NCBI RefSeq assembly: GCF_028640845.1
Contig: NC_080539.1
Location: 104,868,554 to 104,932,553, forward strand
DNA length: 64,000 bases
Source: Ahaetulla prasina
Taxonomy: Eukaryota; Chordata; Lepidosauria; Squamata; Colubridae
Direction: 5' to 3'
Of this stretch, positions 36,150 through 45,820 are shown piece by piece. The notes under the pieces were generated by a model, which was not told the DNA's origin, did no database searches, and was given only the letters and a program-made list of their open reading frames with translations. Position numbers and translations under genes: made by a program. Position 1 is the first letter of the stretch. Each line of letters opens with the position of its first letter.

Positions 36150-36566
36150 TTTCCCAGTTGCAATGCATGGCTGTGGAAGGCTGAGTGCCAAAGAATTGAG
36201 GCCTTTGAACTTTGGTGCTGGAGAAGACTCCTGCGAGTCCCTTGGACTGCAAGGCGAACAAACAAGTCAGTCCTAGAGGAGATCAACCCTGACTGCTCTT
36301 TAGAAGGCCAGATCCTGAAGATGAAACTGAAATACTTTGGCCACCTAATGAGAAGGAAGGACTCACTGGAGAAGAGCCTAATGCTGGGAAAGATTGAGGG
36401 CAAAAGAAGAAGGGGACGACAGAGAACGAGGTGGCTGGATGGAGTCACTGAAGCAGTAAGGCATGAGTTTAAATAGTAGAGGACAGGAAGGCCTGGAGGA
36501 ACGTTGTCCATGGGGTAGTGATGGGTTGGACACTACTTCGCAACTAACAATAACAACAACAACAAT
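36150..36566 (+). pseudogene. BovB (RTE) LINE 3' end
   Basis: The + frame carries the C-terminal part of BovB ORF2: FELWCWRRLLRVPWTARRTN, EINPDCSLEGQILKMKLKYF, GHLMRRKDSLEKSLMLGKIE and GKRRRGRQRTRWLDGVTEA, then stops at about 36474. The 3' end has the typical 'acttcgcaactaacaa' followed by (AAC)n at 36545-36566. RT and endonuclease domains are absent. BovB is known for horizontal spread between squamates and ruminants. Confidence 0.95.
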
Positions 36567-36835
36567 GCATTAAATTTATACACCACTCATCTTACCATTT
36601 TTATTTGTTTCAGAAATTTAATCAGGCAAATGAAACAAGCTGTTGAAAGTCTACTCGTCAAAGAGATTCAATATCAAAGCTAGTCAAAGATGCTTTAAAA
36701 TGCCTAGGCTGATAGCTTAGTTTTCTGCTTAGCTTAAGAATTAAAAATGAGGTCTACCACAAACCGCAAAAGCATTGTGTCAACTTCTAAAGATCTCTGT
36801 TATCTAAGTTGTTCTACTTTCCTTAGAATTCAATT

Positions 36836-37060
36836 CAGAACTTCAATTCAATTCAGAATAGAGCTGGAAGGGCCCTTGGAGGTCTTCTAGTCCAGGACTT
36901 CTAATCTCCTGCTCAGGTAGGAGGCCTATACCATTTCAGACAAGTGGCTGTCCAGTGTCTTCTTAAAAACCTCCAGTGATGAAGCACCCACATTTTCTGA
37001 AGGCAGAATTGCAGGATTGTCCTTCCACATGTTGTGTATTGGGAGGGAAATGCTCCCCTG
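36836..37060 (-). mobile_element. CR1-type LINE 3' fragment
   Basis: 'agagctggaagggcccttggaggtcttctagtcca', 'tggctgtccagtgtcttctt' and 'aaacctccagtgatgaagcac' match the 3' part of reptile CR1-type repeats. It is oriented in reverse. Confidence 0.7.
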
Positions 37061-37221
37061 CACATTCTTAAGCATTGTGACAGATTGTGACTTGTGATAA
37101 GTCCCTTTACCCAGTGGTTTGCAAGTCATGTCAGTGCAATGTGGAAGACCTGTGGACCAGCTGTACTCTCCATTTGGGTTGGCTTGTGTACCCAACATAT
37201 TACGGTATGGTAAAACTCATG

Positions 37222-37226
37222 GGACT
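37222..37226. repeat. Gypsy target-site duplication, left (GGACT)
   Basis: GGACT here and at 41734-41738 flank the provirus, the 5-bp size expected for Gypsy integrase. Confidence 0.92.
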
Positions 37227-37416
37227 TGTTAAGTTCGGGAAGTAACGAGGCTGGAGACCAGGGTAGTGACAACAGCTCTTTAATATAGGGTGAACCCAGC
37301 AACCGGCTGGGGGAAAAACCTCTCCTTTTATACAGTTCTACTGGAGGCTTCGTCCAATCAGCAACGTGCTGATTTCCCGCTCAAATATTTAAAGGTACAA
37401 ACATGAATACATAACA
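37227..37416 (-). repeat. 3' LTR of the minus-strand Gypsy element (190 bp)
   Basis: Begins TGTTA and ends TAACA, perfect 5-bp inverted ends. By eye it is identical to the other LTR over all 190 bp. It contains a TATA-like 'tttaatata'/'tttatac' region. A polypurine tract lies just outside (complement of CTCCTCCCCTCCC, 37417-37429). Confidence 0.95.
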
Positions 37417-37429
37417 CTCCTCCCCTCCC
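37417..37429 (-). promoter_or_regulatory. Polypurine tract
   Basis: On the minus strand GGGAGGGGAGGAG abuts the 3' LTR. It is the expected plus-strand primer for reverse transcription. Confidence 0.8.
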
Positions 37430-37449
37430 AGAAAACACTTTGCCTCTAT

Positions 37450-38860
37450 TTACATATTTATTTACATGTTATTTTTCGATGTAGTCACGCAAATAACCTG
37501 GGCGTCTCCTAGTTCTTTCTGACCTGCGCGGTTCAGTTCTGGGTGGTGTTTTGAGCTGGTCGGAGGGGCTGTTTTCTCCTCCCAGCTCTTTCTCTGAGCC
37601 AACGGGCTCCGGATTATTGGCTGACTCTTTTTCTTGGCCATCCGGCCTTGGATTATTTTTGAAACTTTCCTGCTGTTTCCCTCGGGAACCTGATGGCGTC
37701 GCTGGAACTCTGGGACCTCAGCTAAGTCTTGCGCCTCCCCCGGGTCATTGTCAGCTGTGAATTCGAATTGGTATTGGTCATGTTCTGTTTCATTTGGTTC
37801 AGTTTGATCAGTTATTCGTTTCCTTAACTGATCTATGTGGCGCCTCCACACTCGGTTGTCTGGTAGCTCTACCACGTCGATTTTGGGCGGTTATCTTTAT
37901 TATTTGTCCTGCGAACCAACTAGGGCCGTCCCCATAGTTTCGGGCCCACACCGGTCGCCTATGCTCATTTCCTTGTCTTTTCTAGTTCCCCTTGTAACCC
38001 TCTGGTGTGTAATGGGGATTCAAGCGGTCAAGTGGGCACGGAGTTTCCGTCCCATTAGTAATTCGGCTGGGCTTCTCCGGTGGCGTGCTTGGGGTTCTGT
38101 GCTGAGCGGCTAGGAAAAGTCTATCTTTGTTTGCCAGTCACCTGGCTTGAGCCTGGACAATGCCTCCTTAGCGCTCCGGACGGAACGCTCTGCAAGGCCA
38201 TTCGACGCAGGGTGGAAAGGCGCAGAGAGGGCATGTCGGATGCCCTCCTCTGCCAGGTATTCTTCAAACTGGGCTGCCGTGGTGGGGCCCATTGTCGGAC
38301 ACCAGAGTGTCCGGCAACCCGTGAGTTGCGAATAGGTGGCGCAGGGCTGCGATTACTGCTTGGCCGTGGTGGATTTCATGAGTATGATCTCCAACCATTT
38401 AGAGAATGCATCAACAACCACTAGGAAGTTTGGCCGTGGAAGGGCCAGCAAAATCAATGTGGATTCTTGACCAGGGCCCTTGGGGCTTTTCCCATTCTCT
38501 GACTGGGGCCGTTGGGGGTAGAGGTCTGGACTCTTGGCAAGCCTGGCATTTCCCTACCCTCTCAGCAATCTCTGCGTCCATGAGTGGCCACCACACATAG
38601 CTTCTAGCTAACCCCTTCATCCTTACGATCCTGGGTGACCCTCGTGGAGGAGGTCCAATACCTTTCCCTTAATTTATCAGGAATTATTACACGATCACCC
38701 CATAACAGGCACCCCTTGAGCCGAGAGCTCATCTCGTTTTTAACAAATTCTTTGAACCGTTGCCCGGCGCGGGCCACCCTCTGTACCCAACCGAGTACAG
38801 TCCTTAACACAATGTCGGTATGATGCCGAGCCACTTCCTTAGATGTGACTGGGCCAGAGT
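37450..38860 (-). pseudogene. Gypsy integrase, frameshifted
   Basis: Zinc-binding N-terminal part at 38411-38640 (RSYVWWPLMDAEIAE, then CQACQ, and IHIDFAGP with the first catalytic Asp). The core follows at 38110-38330 (FEEYLAEEGIRHALSAPFHP and NGLAERSVRSAKEAL). The C-terminal basic tail is at 37462-37875 (RRHIDQLRKR). At least four frame changes separate these pieces. The enzyme would join cDNA to target DNA; this copy cannot. Confidence 0.88.
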
Positions 38861-38861
38861 C

Positions 38862-39460
38862 CAAAGAGTCAATAAGTAGGATGGGCGTCCCGGAGTGGGG
38901 TCTTGATCGCCCCTGGTAGTGGGCATCGGCTTGCGTCTGCATGCCCCACTTCTTTTCCTGGTCGATGCTGCAGCTTGTACGAATAAGCGGCTAGAATATA
39001 GTCCATCGGGTCAAGCGTGGCGAAAGTGCCACAGGCGTTGGTGATCGCCAGCCAGTATCCTAGTAGCGGTCTGTGGTCAGTCACGATTTCAAAATTCCGC
39101 CCAAAGACATATTCGTGGAATTTTTAACCCCTGACACAATGGCTAGTGCTTCTTTATCTAATTGGCTGTAGTTCTCTCTGGGAGGACATCGTTCTAGAGT
39201 AAAAGCTATAGGGGCTTCTGTGCGTTTGAGTCTATGGCTGAGTACAGCCCCACCCCATAAGGAGGCATCATAAACCAGCACTAGGGGTAATGAGTTGTGA
39301 TATTGGATGAGCAGGCTATCACTTGAGAGCAGGTTCTTTACTGCTTCAAAGCCCTATTTTCTGACTTTCCCCAAGACCAAACAGTATTTTTCCTAAGAGC
39401 CTATGCAGCGGTTCCATAGCAGTTGCTTTGTTCTTTAAAAGACCGCGTAAAATTCACCAA
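38862..39460 (-). pseudogene. Gypsy RNase H, frameshifted
   Basis: Pieces: LVYDASLWGGAVLSHRLK and ENYSQLDKEALAIVSGVK (39081-39281), then MTDHRPLLGYWL and SYKLQHRPGKEVGHAD (38869-39084). These are the conserved RNase H motifs of Gypsy pol, in different frames. Confidence 0.88.
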
Positions 39461-40165
39461 TCCAGGAATGCCTGCAGCTCTGCTTTGTTTTTGGGCGCTG
39501 GAGCCTTCCTAATTGCCTTAACCTTGCTCTCAGTAGGGTGAATTCCTTTCTTGTCTATCCGGTAGCCCAAGAAATCGACGGATTCGACCCCTATCTGGCA
39601 TTTGTTTGCCTTGACTTTTAATCCGGCTGTCCGGAAAATGCCCAAAACCTTTCTTAACCGCTCCCCCAATTCCTCCATGTTGTCCCTGAAATTAGGACAT
39701 CATCAGTAGGGAACTACCCTGGGAGCCCTGCAGTAGTCGTTCCATTAGGTTTTGGAACAGCCCTGGTGCCACACTAACCCCAAATTGCAATGGTGCACTT
39801 GAAGGCCCCCTGTGCGTTACAATCGTTTGGGCTTGGCTGTCTTGGGCGTCTACGGGCAGTTGTTGGTAGGCTTGGGCCAAGTCTAACTGCAAAGACTTGC
39901 CCTTGCCCCAAAGAGTGCAATAAGTGTTGCACCACGGAACCGGTGGCGCTTTTCTGTAAGGCTTTGTTAAGCGTCGCCTTGTAGTCAGCGCAAATTCTAA
40001 TTGACCCATCCGGCTTTATTGGGGTGACGATTGGCGTCTCCCACTGCGTGATCGACTGGCACCAAAATCCCTGATTTATGAGCTTGTCCAGCTCCTTATC
40101 GATTTTGGTTTTAGGGCAAAGGACTCTCCTTGCCTTAAGCCTAATGGGGGCTACCTGGGGTCTAA
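39454..40165 (-). pseudogene. Gypsy reverse transcriptase, frameshifted
   Basis: 39692-40009 carries LQLDLAQAYQQLPVDAQDSQ and LQFGVSVAPGLFQNLMERLL. The frame is lost exactly at the YFDD catalytic motif, where two bases are missing (near 39706) compared with the plus-strand copy. 39454-39678 continues with KVLGIFRTAGLKVKANKCQI and VDFLGYRIDKKGIHPTESKV. Confidence 0.9.
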
Positions 40166-40560
40166 GTTGAAGGAAATAGGGGTCCCCTTGTACTTGCCCA
40201 GGCAGTCCTTGAAGACATCTTGAACTCGTTAAAGAGAATGTCTTTCAGGTTACAGTCACTTCTGTAGATGCCAGTCACTCCCATGCCCAGGGCACGAAAC
40301 CAGTCTAGTCCCAACAGACTGGGCAGAGTTCCTTCGGCGATCGTGATGGGCAGGGTCTTCTTGTGTGGACCGTACTCGACTCGGACGGAGGTGGTCCTCG
40401 AACAGGATGCGATTCCCTGGTAGTCGTGGACTCGTAGCCGTTGTGCTTGCAGGTGGCGCTCATGACAGACGGCAGCCGCCAAAGTGTCCCAGGACATGAT
40501 GGTGATCGCTGATCCGTGTCTACTTCAAGCCGGCACCGTACTCCTCTATTTTGGCTTGGT
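40166..40560 (-). pseudogene. Gypsy protease, frameshifted in its active site
   Basis: The catalytic DTG is interrupted by one missing G near 40512: 'gtagacacgg-atcagcg' where the related copy has an intact DTGSS motif. Downstream YGPHKKTLPITIAEGTLPSL and LDWFRALGMGVTGI are clear. Confidence 0.87.
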
Positions 40561-41446
40561 GAAGATCTTCTTCTCCACTTTGGTCGAGGCGCCCTATGAC
40601 CACAGTTGTTTGGTTGAATCCGCGCCTTTTTGTTTGAGCCAATCGCGGGTCGCCTTGCCGATTCCGCGCTCTGATTGGCGATTTGAATTTTCGGCGGGAA
40701 GGTTGGGCGCTCGACAAACTTGAGCTAGGTGCCCTTTCTTCCCACACCGACATGTCGCGTCCTTAAACTTGCAGCGTTGGCGCTGGTGTTGACCACCGCA
40801 GCTTCCGCATTCATCTCTGTCCCTTTGTCGCGTTTCTCGGTTCGGCAGACCCTTCCTCATCTTCACCGTCGGATTCGGTCTGAACCTCCTCCTGGTGCAC
40901 CGAGTTGCCTTCGCCTTTGGTGGGACAGGCTTCTGCAGTGTCTCCGCCGCTTGGGTGGACATTTCATGTGCTCTGGCTTCGTCCAGGCGTTGGCCAGTAG
41001 GTTGCTCTTTGCCAGCAGCCGTCGCCGCAAGCGGATGTCTTTGACGCCTCGGATGAGTTGCTCGAGGAGCACCTCGCCCAGGTCACGGTATCCGCAGTCC
41101 TTGGGCGCTTTTCTTAGGGCGGCCATGTAGTCACCGATGGTTTCGCCCTCCATCTGCCTTCGCTCTCCGAATTCAAACCGCCGCACGATTTGGACGGCAG
41201 CGGCGTGGTTTTTAGTAAAGTCTGTAGAGTTGGCCATGACACCGACTGCAACGGCGTTGGCTCTGCCAGGGCTTCCGCGATATCAATGACCTCCGGACCA
41301 CAGTGGCTTAAGAAATAAGCCCTTTTGCGGTTATCTGGAACTCCTTGCAGTTCGTTGGCTTCTAGAAAGCTTTCGAAACGGGTCATATACGTTCCCCATT
41401 TCTCCTTAGCCGGGTCAAATGGTGCGGGCGGAGTGTAACTGGCCAT
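40561..41446 (-). pseudogene. Gypsy gag with two zinc knuckles, frameshifted
   Basis: Starts MASYTPPAPFDPAKEKWGTY at 41446, about 100 bp after the primer site. The capsid-like part YMAALRKAPKDCGYRDLGEV is at 40863-41237 in another frame. The nucleocapsid part 40594-40962 has CGSCGGQHQRQRC and a second knuckle ending GKKGHLAQVC, in which one Cys-spacing residue is altered. Gag packages the RNA; this copy is interrupted at least twice. Confidence 0.88.
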
Positions 41447-41524
41447 CTCCGTTTTTCTGCCCTGAGTTTGCTGGGTTCGGGTCTATCGTGCTTCAGCTCG
41501 GTTCTGGTTCTCCTTAGCCTCGAG

Positions 41525-41542
41525 ATCCCATCCTCGTCGCCA
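41525..41542 (-). promoter_or_regulatory. Primer binding site, complementary to tRNA-Ser(GCT) 3' end
   Basis: On the minus strand TGGCGACGAGGATGGGAT begins one base after the 5' LTR. Its complement ATCCCATCCTCGTCGCCA equals the last 18 nt (with CCA) of vertebrate tRNA-Ser(GCT) as I know it. Minus-strand cDNA synthesis would start here. Confidence 0.82.
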
Positions 41543-41543
41543 A

Positions 41544-41733
41544 TGTTAAGTTCGGGAAGTAACGAGGCTGGAGACCAGGGTAGTGACAACAGCTCTTTAA
41601 TATAGGGTGAACCCAGCAACCGGCTGGGGGAAAAACCTCTCCTTTTATACAGTTCTACTGGAGGCTTCGTCCAATCAGCAACGTGCTGATTTCCCGCTCA
41701 AATATTTAAAGGTACAAACATGAATACATAACA
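41544..41733 (-). repeat. 5' LTR of the minus-strand Gypsy element (190 bp)
   Basis: Identical by eye to 37227-37416. Ends TGTTA/TAACA. Flanked by GGACT on the outside (41734-41738). Confidence 0.95.
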
Positions 41734-41768
41734 GGACTCTTTGGGGGAGCTGGGATTCCATAGCTGAA

Positions 41769-42372
41769 TAGTAGTGGCCAAAATTGTGGAAACCTTTTGG
41801 GAAAAGTATATTTTCTAAAACTAACTAATAACACCACTTTTTTTTTGAGTAGTACCATAAAATTATATATCAATGGAAAGATAATTTAATCAAGAATGTA
41901 ATGCAGTAACTTTTATGAAGGATTTGCTATTAGAATAGCAGTTACAGTATAAGAAGAAAAGTGAAACACGCATAAAAAATGAGATATACAAAAATTATCA
42001 CCATAGAAAAAATGAGATATACAAAAATTATCACGACAGTTAATAGTTGGGTAACCTTTAGCATGAATATGGCCTTACAATGTCTTCCCATGGAGTGAAC
42101 CAACTCTTTTAGTTATGCAGCTGTTATAATGTGAAACCAAGATTGAATGATTGCTTCTATTAACTGGGTTTTATTGCTAGGTCCTTCTGACTAACACATT
42201 TCTTTAGTTGGCTCCATAGATTTTCAATTGGGTTAAAGTCTGGGCTATTTCCAGGCCATTCCAGCAGTGGAATATGATTATCCTGAAACTCAAAAAAAGT
42301 GGTGTTATTAGCCACCAAACCTCAAAAATACACTTTTCCCAAAAGGTTTCCACAATTTTGGCCACTACTGTA
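41769..42372 (-). mobile_element. Tc1-like DNA transposon remnant
   Basis: Terminal inverted repeats of about 80 bp (41770-41848 and 42290-42372) share AGTAGTGGCCAAAATTGTGG and 'ggaaaccttttgggaaaagt'. The right end abuts TA, as expected for Tc1/mariner. Between them the minus strand encodes the C-terminal transposase piece [11 protein letters not shown], which includes the third catalytic residue region, then [15 protein letters not shown]. The N-terminal DNA-binding and first catalytic parts are missing, so it is non-autonomous. Confidence 0.88.
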
Positions 42373-43482
42373 GTGACTCAATAAAAAGCCCTCTGCCTTT
42401 TAATAATTAATCTGAGTGAAATGGCATCAGCCACTGACTTTAACCTATATGCTAGTTAGTGTAGAAGAGGCAGCCTTTCAGGCATTTCATTTGGGCTCCA
42501 TTTCTTTGAAGCCTTAATAAGTAATCATTGAGATTTCGATCTGGACCCAAAAATGAACGGGGTGCCAGTGAAATTCTATTCAGATTCAAGAGACATGAAC
42601 TAAGTTGTAAATCAAAACCTGGTTGCTAAATTATGCTTCTTGCTTGTTGCTTTTTTAGGGGAGGGGTAGCCAGATGTGATGTTACCGAAGCACAGATAAT
42701 GCCTGGCACATCAGGATTCTTGGATAGTCTGATTCCTATGACTATTGATACTCTGAATTTAAAATCTAATTGTGCTCTTGCAGCAAGAAAACTTACTAAG
42801 TTCCTGAGAATGAAATGTCCAGCTGTCTGCAAGGAGTATAAATCCTTCCATTCCCCACTATTCAGTCAGAGCTGAAGAAGCTTCTTGGATGAGAAATGAA
42901 AAACCAGTCTTCAAAGAAAGTCCAGATGCCTATTGAAAAAGCACCTTTGGGACAACCATGACCTGGATGACTGAAAACCTCCATAGACTGAATTTCTATT
43001 AACATAGCTGTAACTATGTTTGAAGCCTAAAATTTTACTAGATGATAACACTTAATTTTTATTGGAATACGTTGTGAATTAAGGCTGTCATTGCAGCAGT
43101 AGTTGTTTTCAAATAGCACTATATGACCAAGAAAAAGTGGTAATTGTGGAATGGGTGGTAGAGGATACATTCATATTTTGCAGAATCCTTAGTTTTAAGG
43201 GGATAACATCCACTGAGAAAGACTCTTCCCATATCCTACTTAGGACTTGGGTACATCATAACATCTCTCGAAAGTGTAACGAGGCCAGCCTTTGGCAAGC
43301 AACTCTTTTCTTTCCCCTCACTTTGTGAAAGGGCAAGGCTGAGGCCATGGGTGTTCATAGCTTGGCCAAATGGATTATGGGTTTACCTATCCAATTATTT
43401 ATCCATTGCTGGAACTTTATCCTGAAATTATGAGCTGTTATATTGATCAAGCAAGGGCAACGGACCTGCATCTTGATTTCAG
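42320..43482. repeat. 1.16-kb direct duplication, copy 1
   Basis: Starts inside the right inverted repeat of the Tc1-like element and ends at 'cttgatttcag'. Nearly identical (roughly 1% difference by eye) to 46867-48024. Contains a Penelope-like 3' end at about 42825-43000. Copy 1 is followed by Gypsy sequence; copy 2 continues into ordinary flanking DNA. Confidence 0.95.
42825..43000 (+). mobile_element. Penelope-like element 3' end
   Basis: 'aaatccttccattccccact', CTGAAGA at 42872-42878, hairpin CTTCT/AGAAA with loop TGGATG, GAAA at 42898-42901, then 'gaaagtccagatgcctattgaaaaagcacc'. It matches 14840-14978. The hammerhead-like stem has lost pairs. Confidence 0.65.
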
Positions 43483-44030
43483 GAGCGCAGACAGCAAGAA
43501 GGCGAGTCCATCAGCGCATACATGGCCGCCCTGAGGAAAGCCTCAAAACATTGCGAGTATCGAGACTTGGGCGAGGCATTGCTGGAGCAACTCATCCGGG
43601 GTCAGGGACATCCGTTATGGAGGCGGCTGCTGTCCAAAGCAACCTAACGCTGGCAAACGCCTGGACGAAGCCAGGGCTCACGAGATGTCTACCAAGCGGA
43701 AACCCTACAAAGCAGGTCACACCAGCGGCTGGTGCGAAATCAACCCCGGTCCACAATGAAGAGGTCCAGGCCGAATCGGACGGTGAGGAGGAGGAAGGAG
43801 TCTTCCACACCGGGAGGCCGGAGAAAGAAGACCGGCGACTGCGCGAGTTGCGGAGGGCAACACCAACGACAACAATGCAGATTTAAAGATGCAACTTGTC
43901 GGCGATGCGAAGGAAGGGGCACCTAGCACAGGTCTGTCGAGCTCCCCAACCTTCCGCCAAAAATTCAAACCGGCCAATCAGAGCGCGGGAACGGAAGCGG
44001 CCCGCGAGTGGTCAGTTTAAAAAGCGCGAA
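43483..44030 (+). pseudogene. Gypsy gag fragment
   Basis: Starts at the equivalent of the capsid segment (AYMAALRKASKHCEYRDLGE), then LANAWTKPGLTRC and the knuckles CASCGGQHQRQQC and GHLAQVC. A missing base near 43907 breaks the second knuckle frame. The N-terminal third of gag is absent. Confidence 0.88.
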
Positions 44031-44280
44031 GTTGAATCAGACTGTCGTGAGAGTGGGTCACGCATCAACACGCGTAGAGAAGAAAATCTTCACAAAAGCA
44101 AAGATTGAGGGGGTGCCGTGCCGATTGGAGGTGGACACCGGCTCATCGATCACAATCATGTCCTGGGACAATCTCGTGAGAGCCTTACCCAACATCGCAA
44201 AACGCAAGCTGCAACCACAAAGACTAAAAGTACAGGACTACCAGGGAATCGCATCCCTGTTCGAGGGGTAACGTCCGTCC
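44031..44280 (+). pseudogene. Gypsy protease, catalytic motif intact
   Basis: Frame 44008-44271 contains KAKIEGVPCRLEVDTGSSIT with the aspartyl-protease DTG, then a pair of extra bases near 44247-44270 shifts the frame before VHVEYGHYKKTLPITIVDG. Confidence 0.88.
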
Positions 44281-45225
44281 ACGTCGAGTATGGACACTAC
44301 AAGAAAACTCTGCCCATCACCATCGTCGATGGGACCCTGCCAAGCTTGTTGGGACTGGACTGGTTCCGAGCATTGGGCATGGGAGTGACCGGAATCTTCA
44401 GAAACGAAGTCGACCTCAAAGACGCACTCACGAAGGAGTTTGGGGACGTTTTCAAAGACTGCCTGGGCAAGTACAAGGGGACCCCTATATCCTTTAACTT
44501 AGACCCCCAAGTTGCCCCTATCCGTCTAAAGGCTAGGAGGGTCCCGTTCGCCCTAAAGCCCAGGATTGACCGGGAACTGGACAAACTAGTAAACCAGGGA
44601 ATTCTAGTGCCAGTTGACCATGCTAAGTGGGAGACCCCTATAGTCACCCCAGTCAAACCGGACGGATCGGTCCGGATTTGCGCTGACTACAAGGCAACGC
44701 TTAACAAAGCGTTGCAAAAGAGTGCTTACCCCGTTCCGGTGGTACAGCACTTACTGCACTCAATGGGGCAAGGGCAAGTTTTTGCCAAGCTAGACTTGGC
44801 CCAAGCCTATCAACAGCTGCCCGTAGATAGCAGCACAGCCGAAGCGCAGACAATTGTGACTCACAGAGGGGCTTTTAAGTGTACCCGATTACAGTTTGGG
44901 GTCAGTGTGGCTCCAGGGTTATTTCAGAACCTGATGGAACGGCTATTGCAGGGCCTACCAGGGGTGGTACCATACTTTGACGATGTACTGGTATCCGCTG
45001 AGAATCTAGAGGAATTAGGGGTAAGGCTGCGAAAAGTTTTGGGCATTTTCCGGTCTGCCGGTCTCACGGTTAAACTGAACAAATGCCAGATCGGGGTTGA
45101 GTCTGTGGAATTCCTGGGCTACCGGATAGACAGGGAAGGGATTCACCCCACTGAGAGCAAGGTACGGGCCATCAGGAAGGCCCCGGTTCCAAGAACAAAA
45201 CAGAGTTACAGGCATTCTTAGGTCT
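44281..45225 (+). pseudogene. Gypsy reverse transcriptase, largely open
   Basis: The longest mobile-element frame here, open from 44118 to 45221. Motifs in order: SFNLDPQVAPIRLKARRVPF, WETPIVTPVKPDGSVRICAD, VFAKLDLAQAYQQLPVDSST, RLQFGVSVAPGLFQNLMERL, the catalytic VVPYFDDVLVSAE, and VEFLGYRIDREGIHPTESKV. It ends in a frameshift at the start of the connection domain (about 45195). Confidence 0.93.
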
Positions 45226-45820
45226 GGTCAACTTCTACGCAGTATTCTTAAGAATAAGGCAACAGTAGCCGAGCTGCATAAATTACTTGCAAAGTCGGCT
45301 GCATGGTCTTGGGGAAAGGCGGAAGCTAGGGCATTCAAGGGTAAAGAATCTCCTAACGGTGATAGCCTCCTTATCCAATACAATGGCACGCTGCCATTAG
45401 TGTTAAGCTGCGATGCATCTCCCTATGGGGTGGGGCTGTGCTCAGCCACAGGTTACCAAATGGCACAGAAGCCCTATTGCATACTACTCCCGAACCATGT
45501 CATCAACTGAAAGGAATTATAGCCAGCTTGATAAGGAAGCCTTGGCTATAGTCTCAGGAGTAAAGAAATTCCATGAGTATGTATTTGGTCGTGATTTTGA
45601 AATCATCACGGACCATAGACCCTTGCTAGGTCTGCTGGCAGGCGACCGCCCAACGCCCGTGGCACTGTCGCCAAGACTGACCCGATGGACTATCTTCCTG
45701 GCAGCGTATTCTTACAAACTACTACACCGGCCAGGAAAGGAATTAGGCATGCAGACACTGAGCAGATGCCCGTTACCAGAGACTATTGAAGACCCCACTC
45801 CGGGATACCAGTTCTGCTAA
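45226..45820 (+). pseudogene. Gypsy RNase H
   Basis: A shifted stretch with SCDASPYGV-like coding (about 45405-45430), then frame 45413-45820: NYSQLDKEALAIVSGVKKFH, DFEIITDHRPLLGLLAGDRP, SYKLLHRPGKELGMQ. Usual motif order for Gypsy RNase H. Confidence 0.88.

Larger units (their letters stand above)
37227..41733 (-). mobile_element. Complete Gypsy (Mag-type) LTR retrotransposon, 4507 bp, coding-defective
   Basis: Order on the minus strand: 5' LTR (41544-41733), primer binding site (41525-41542), gag with two zinc knuckles, protease, reverse transcriptase, RNase H, integrase, polypurine tract, 3' LTR. No envelope gene. The order RT-RNase H-integrase places it in Gypsy/Metaviridae-type elements, and the sequence resembles Mag-lineage copies often annotated K02A2.6-like. 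Every domain is hit by short indels, so no long frame survives although the LTRs are identical. Confidence 0.95.
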
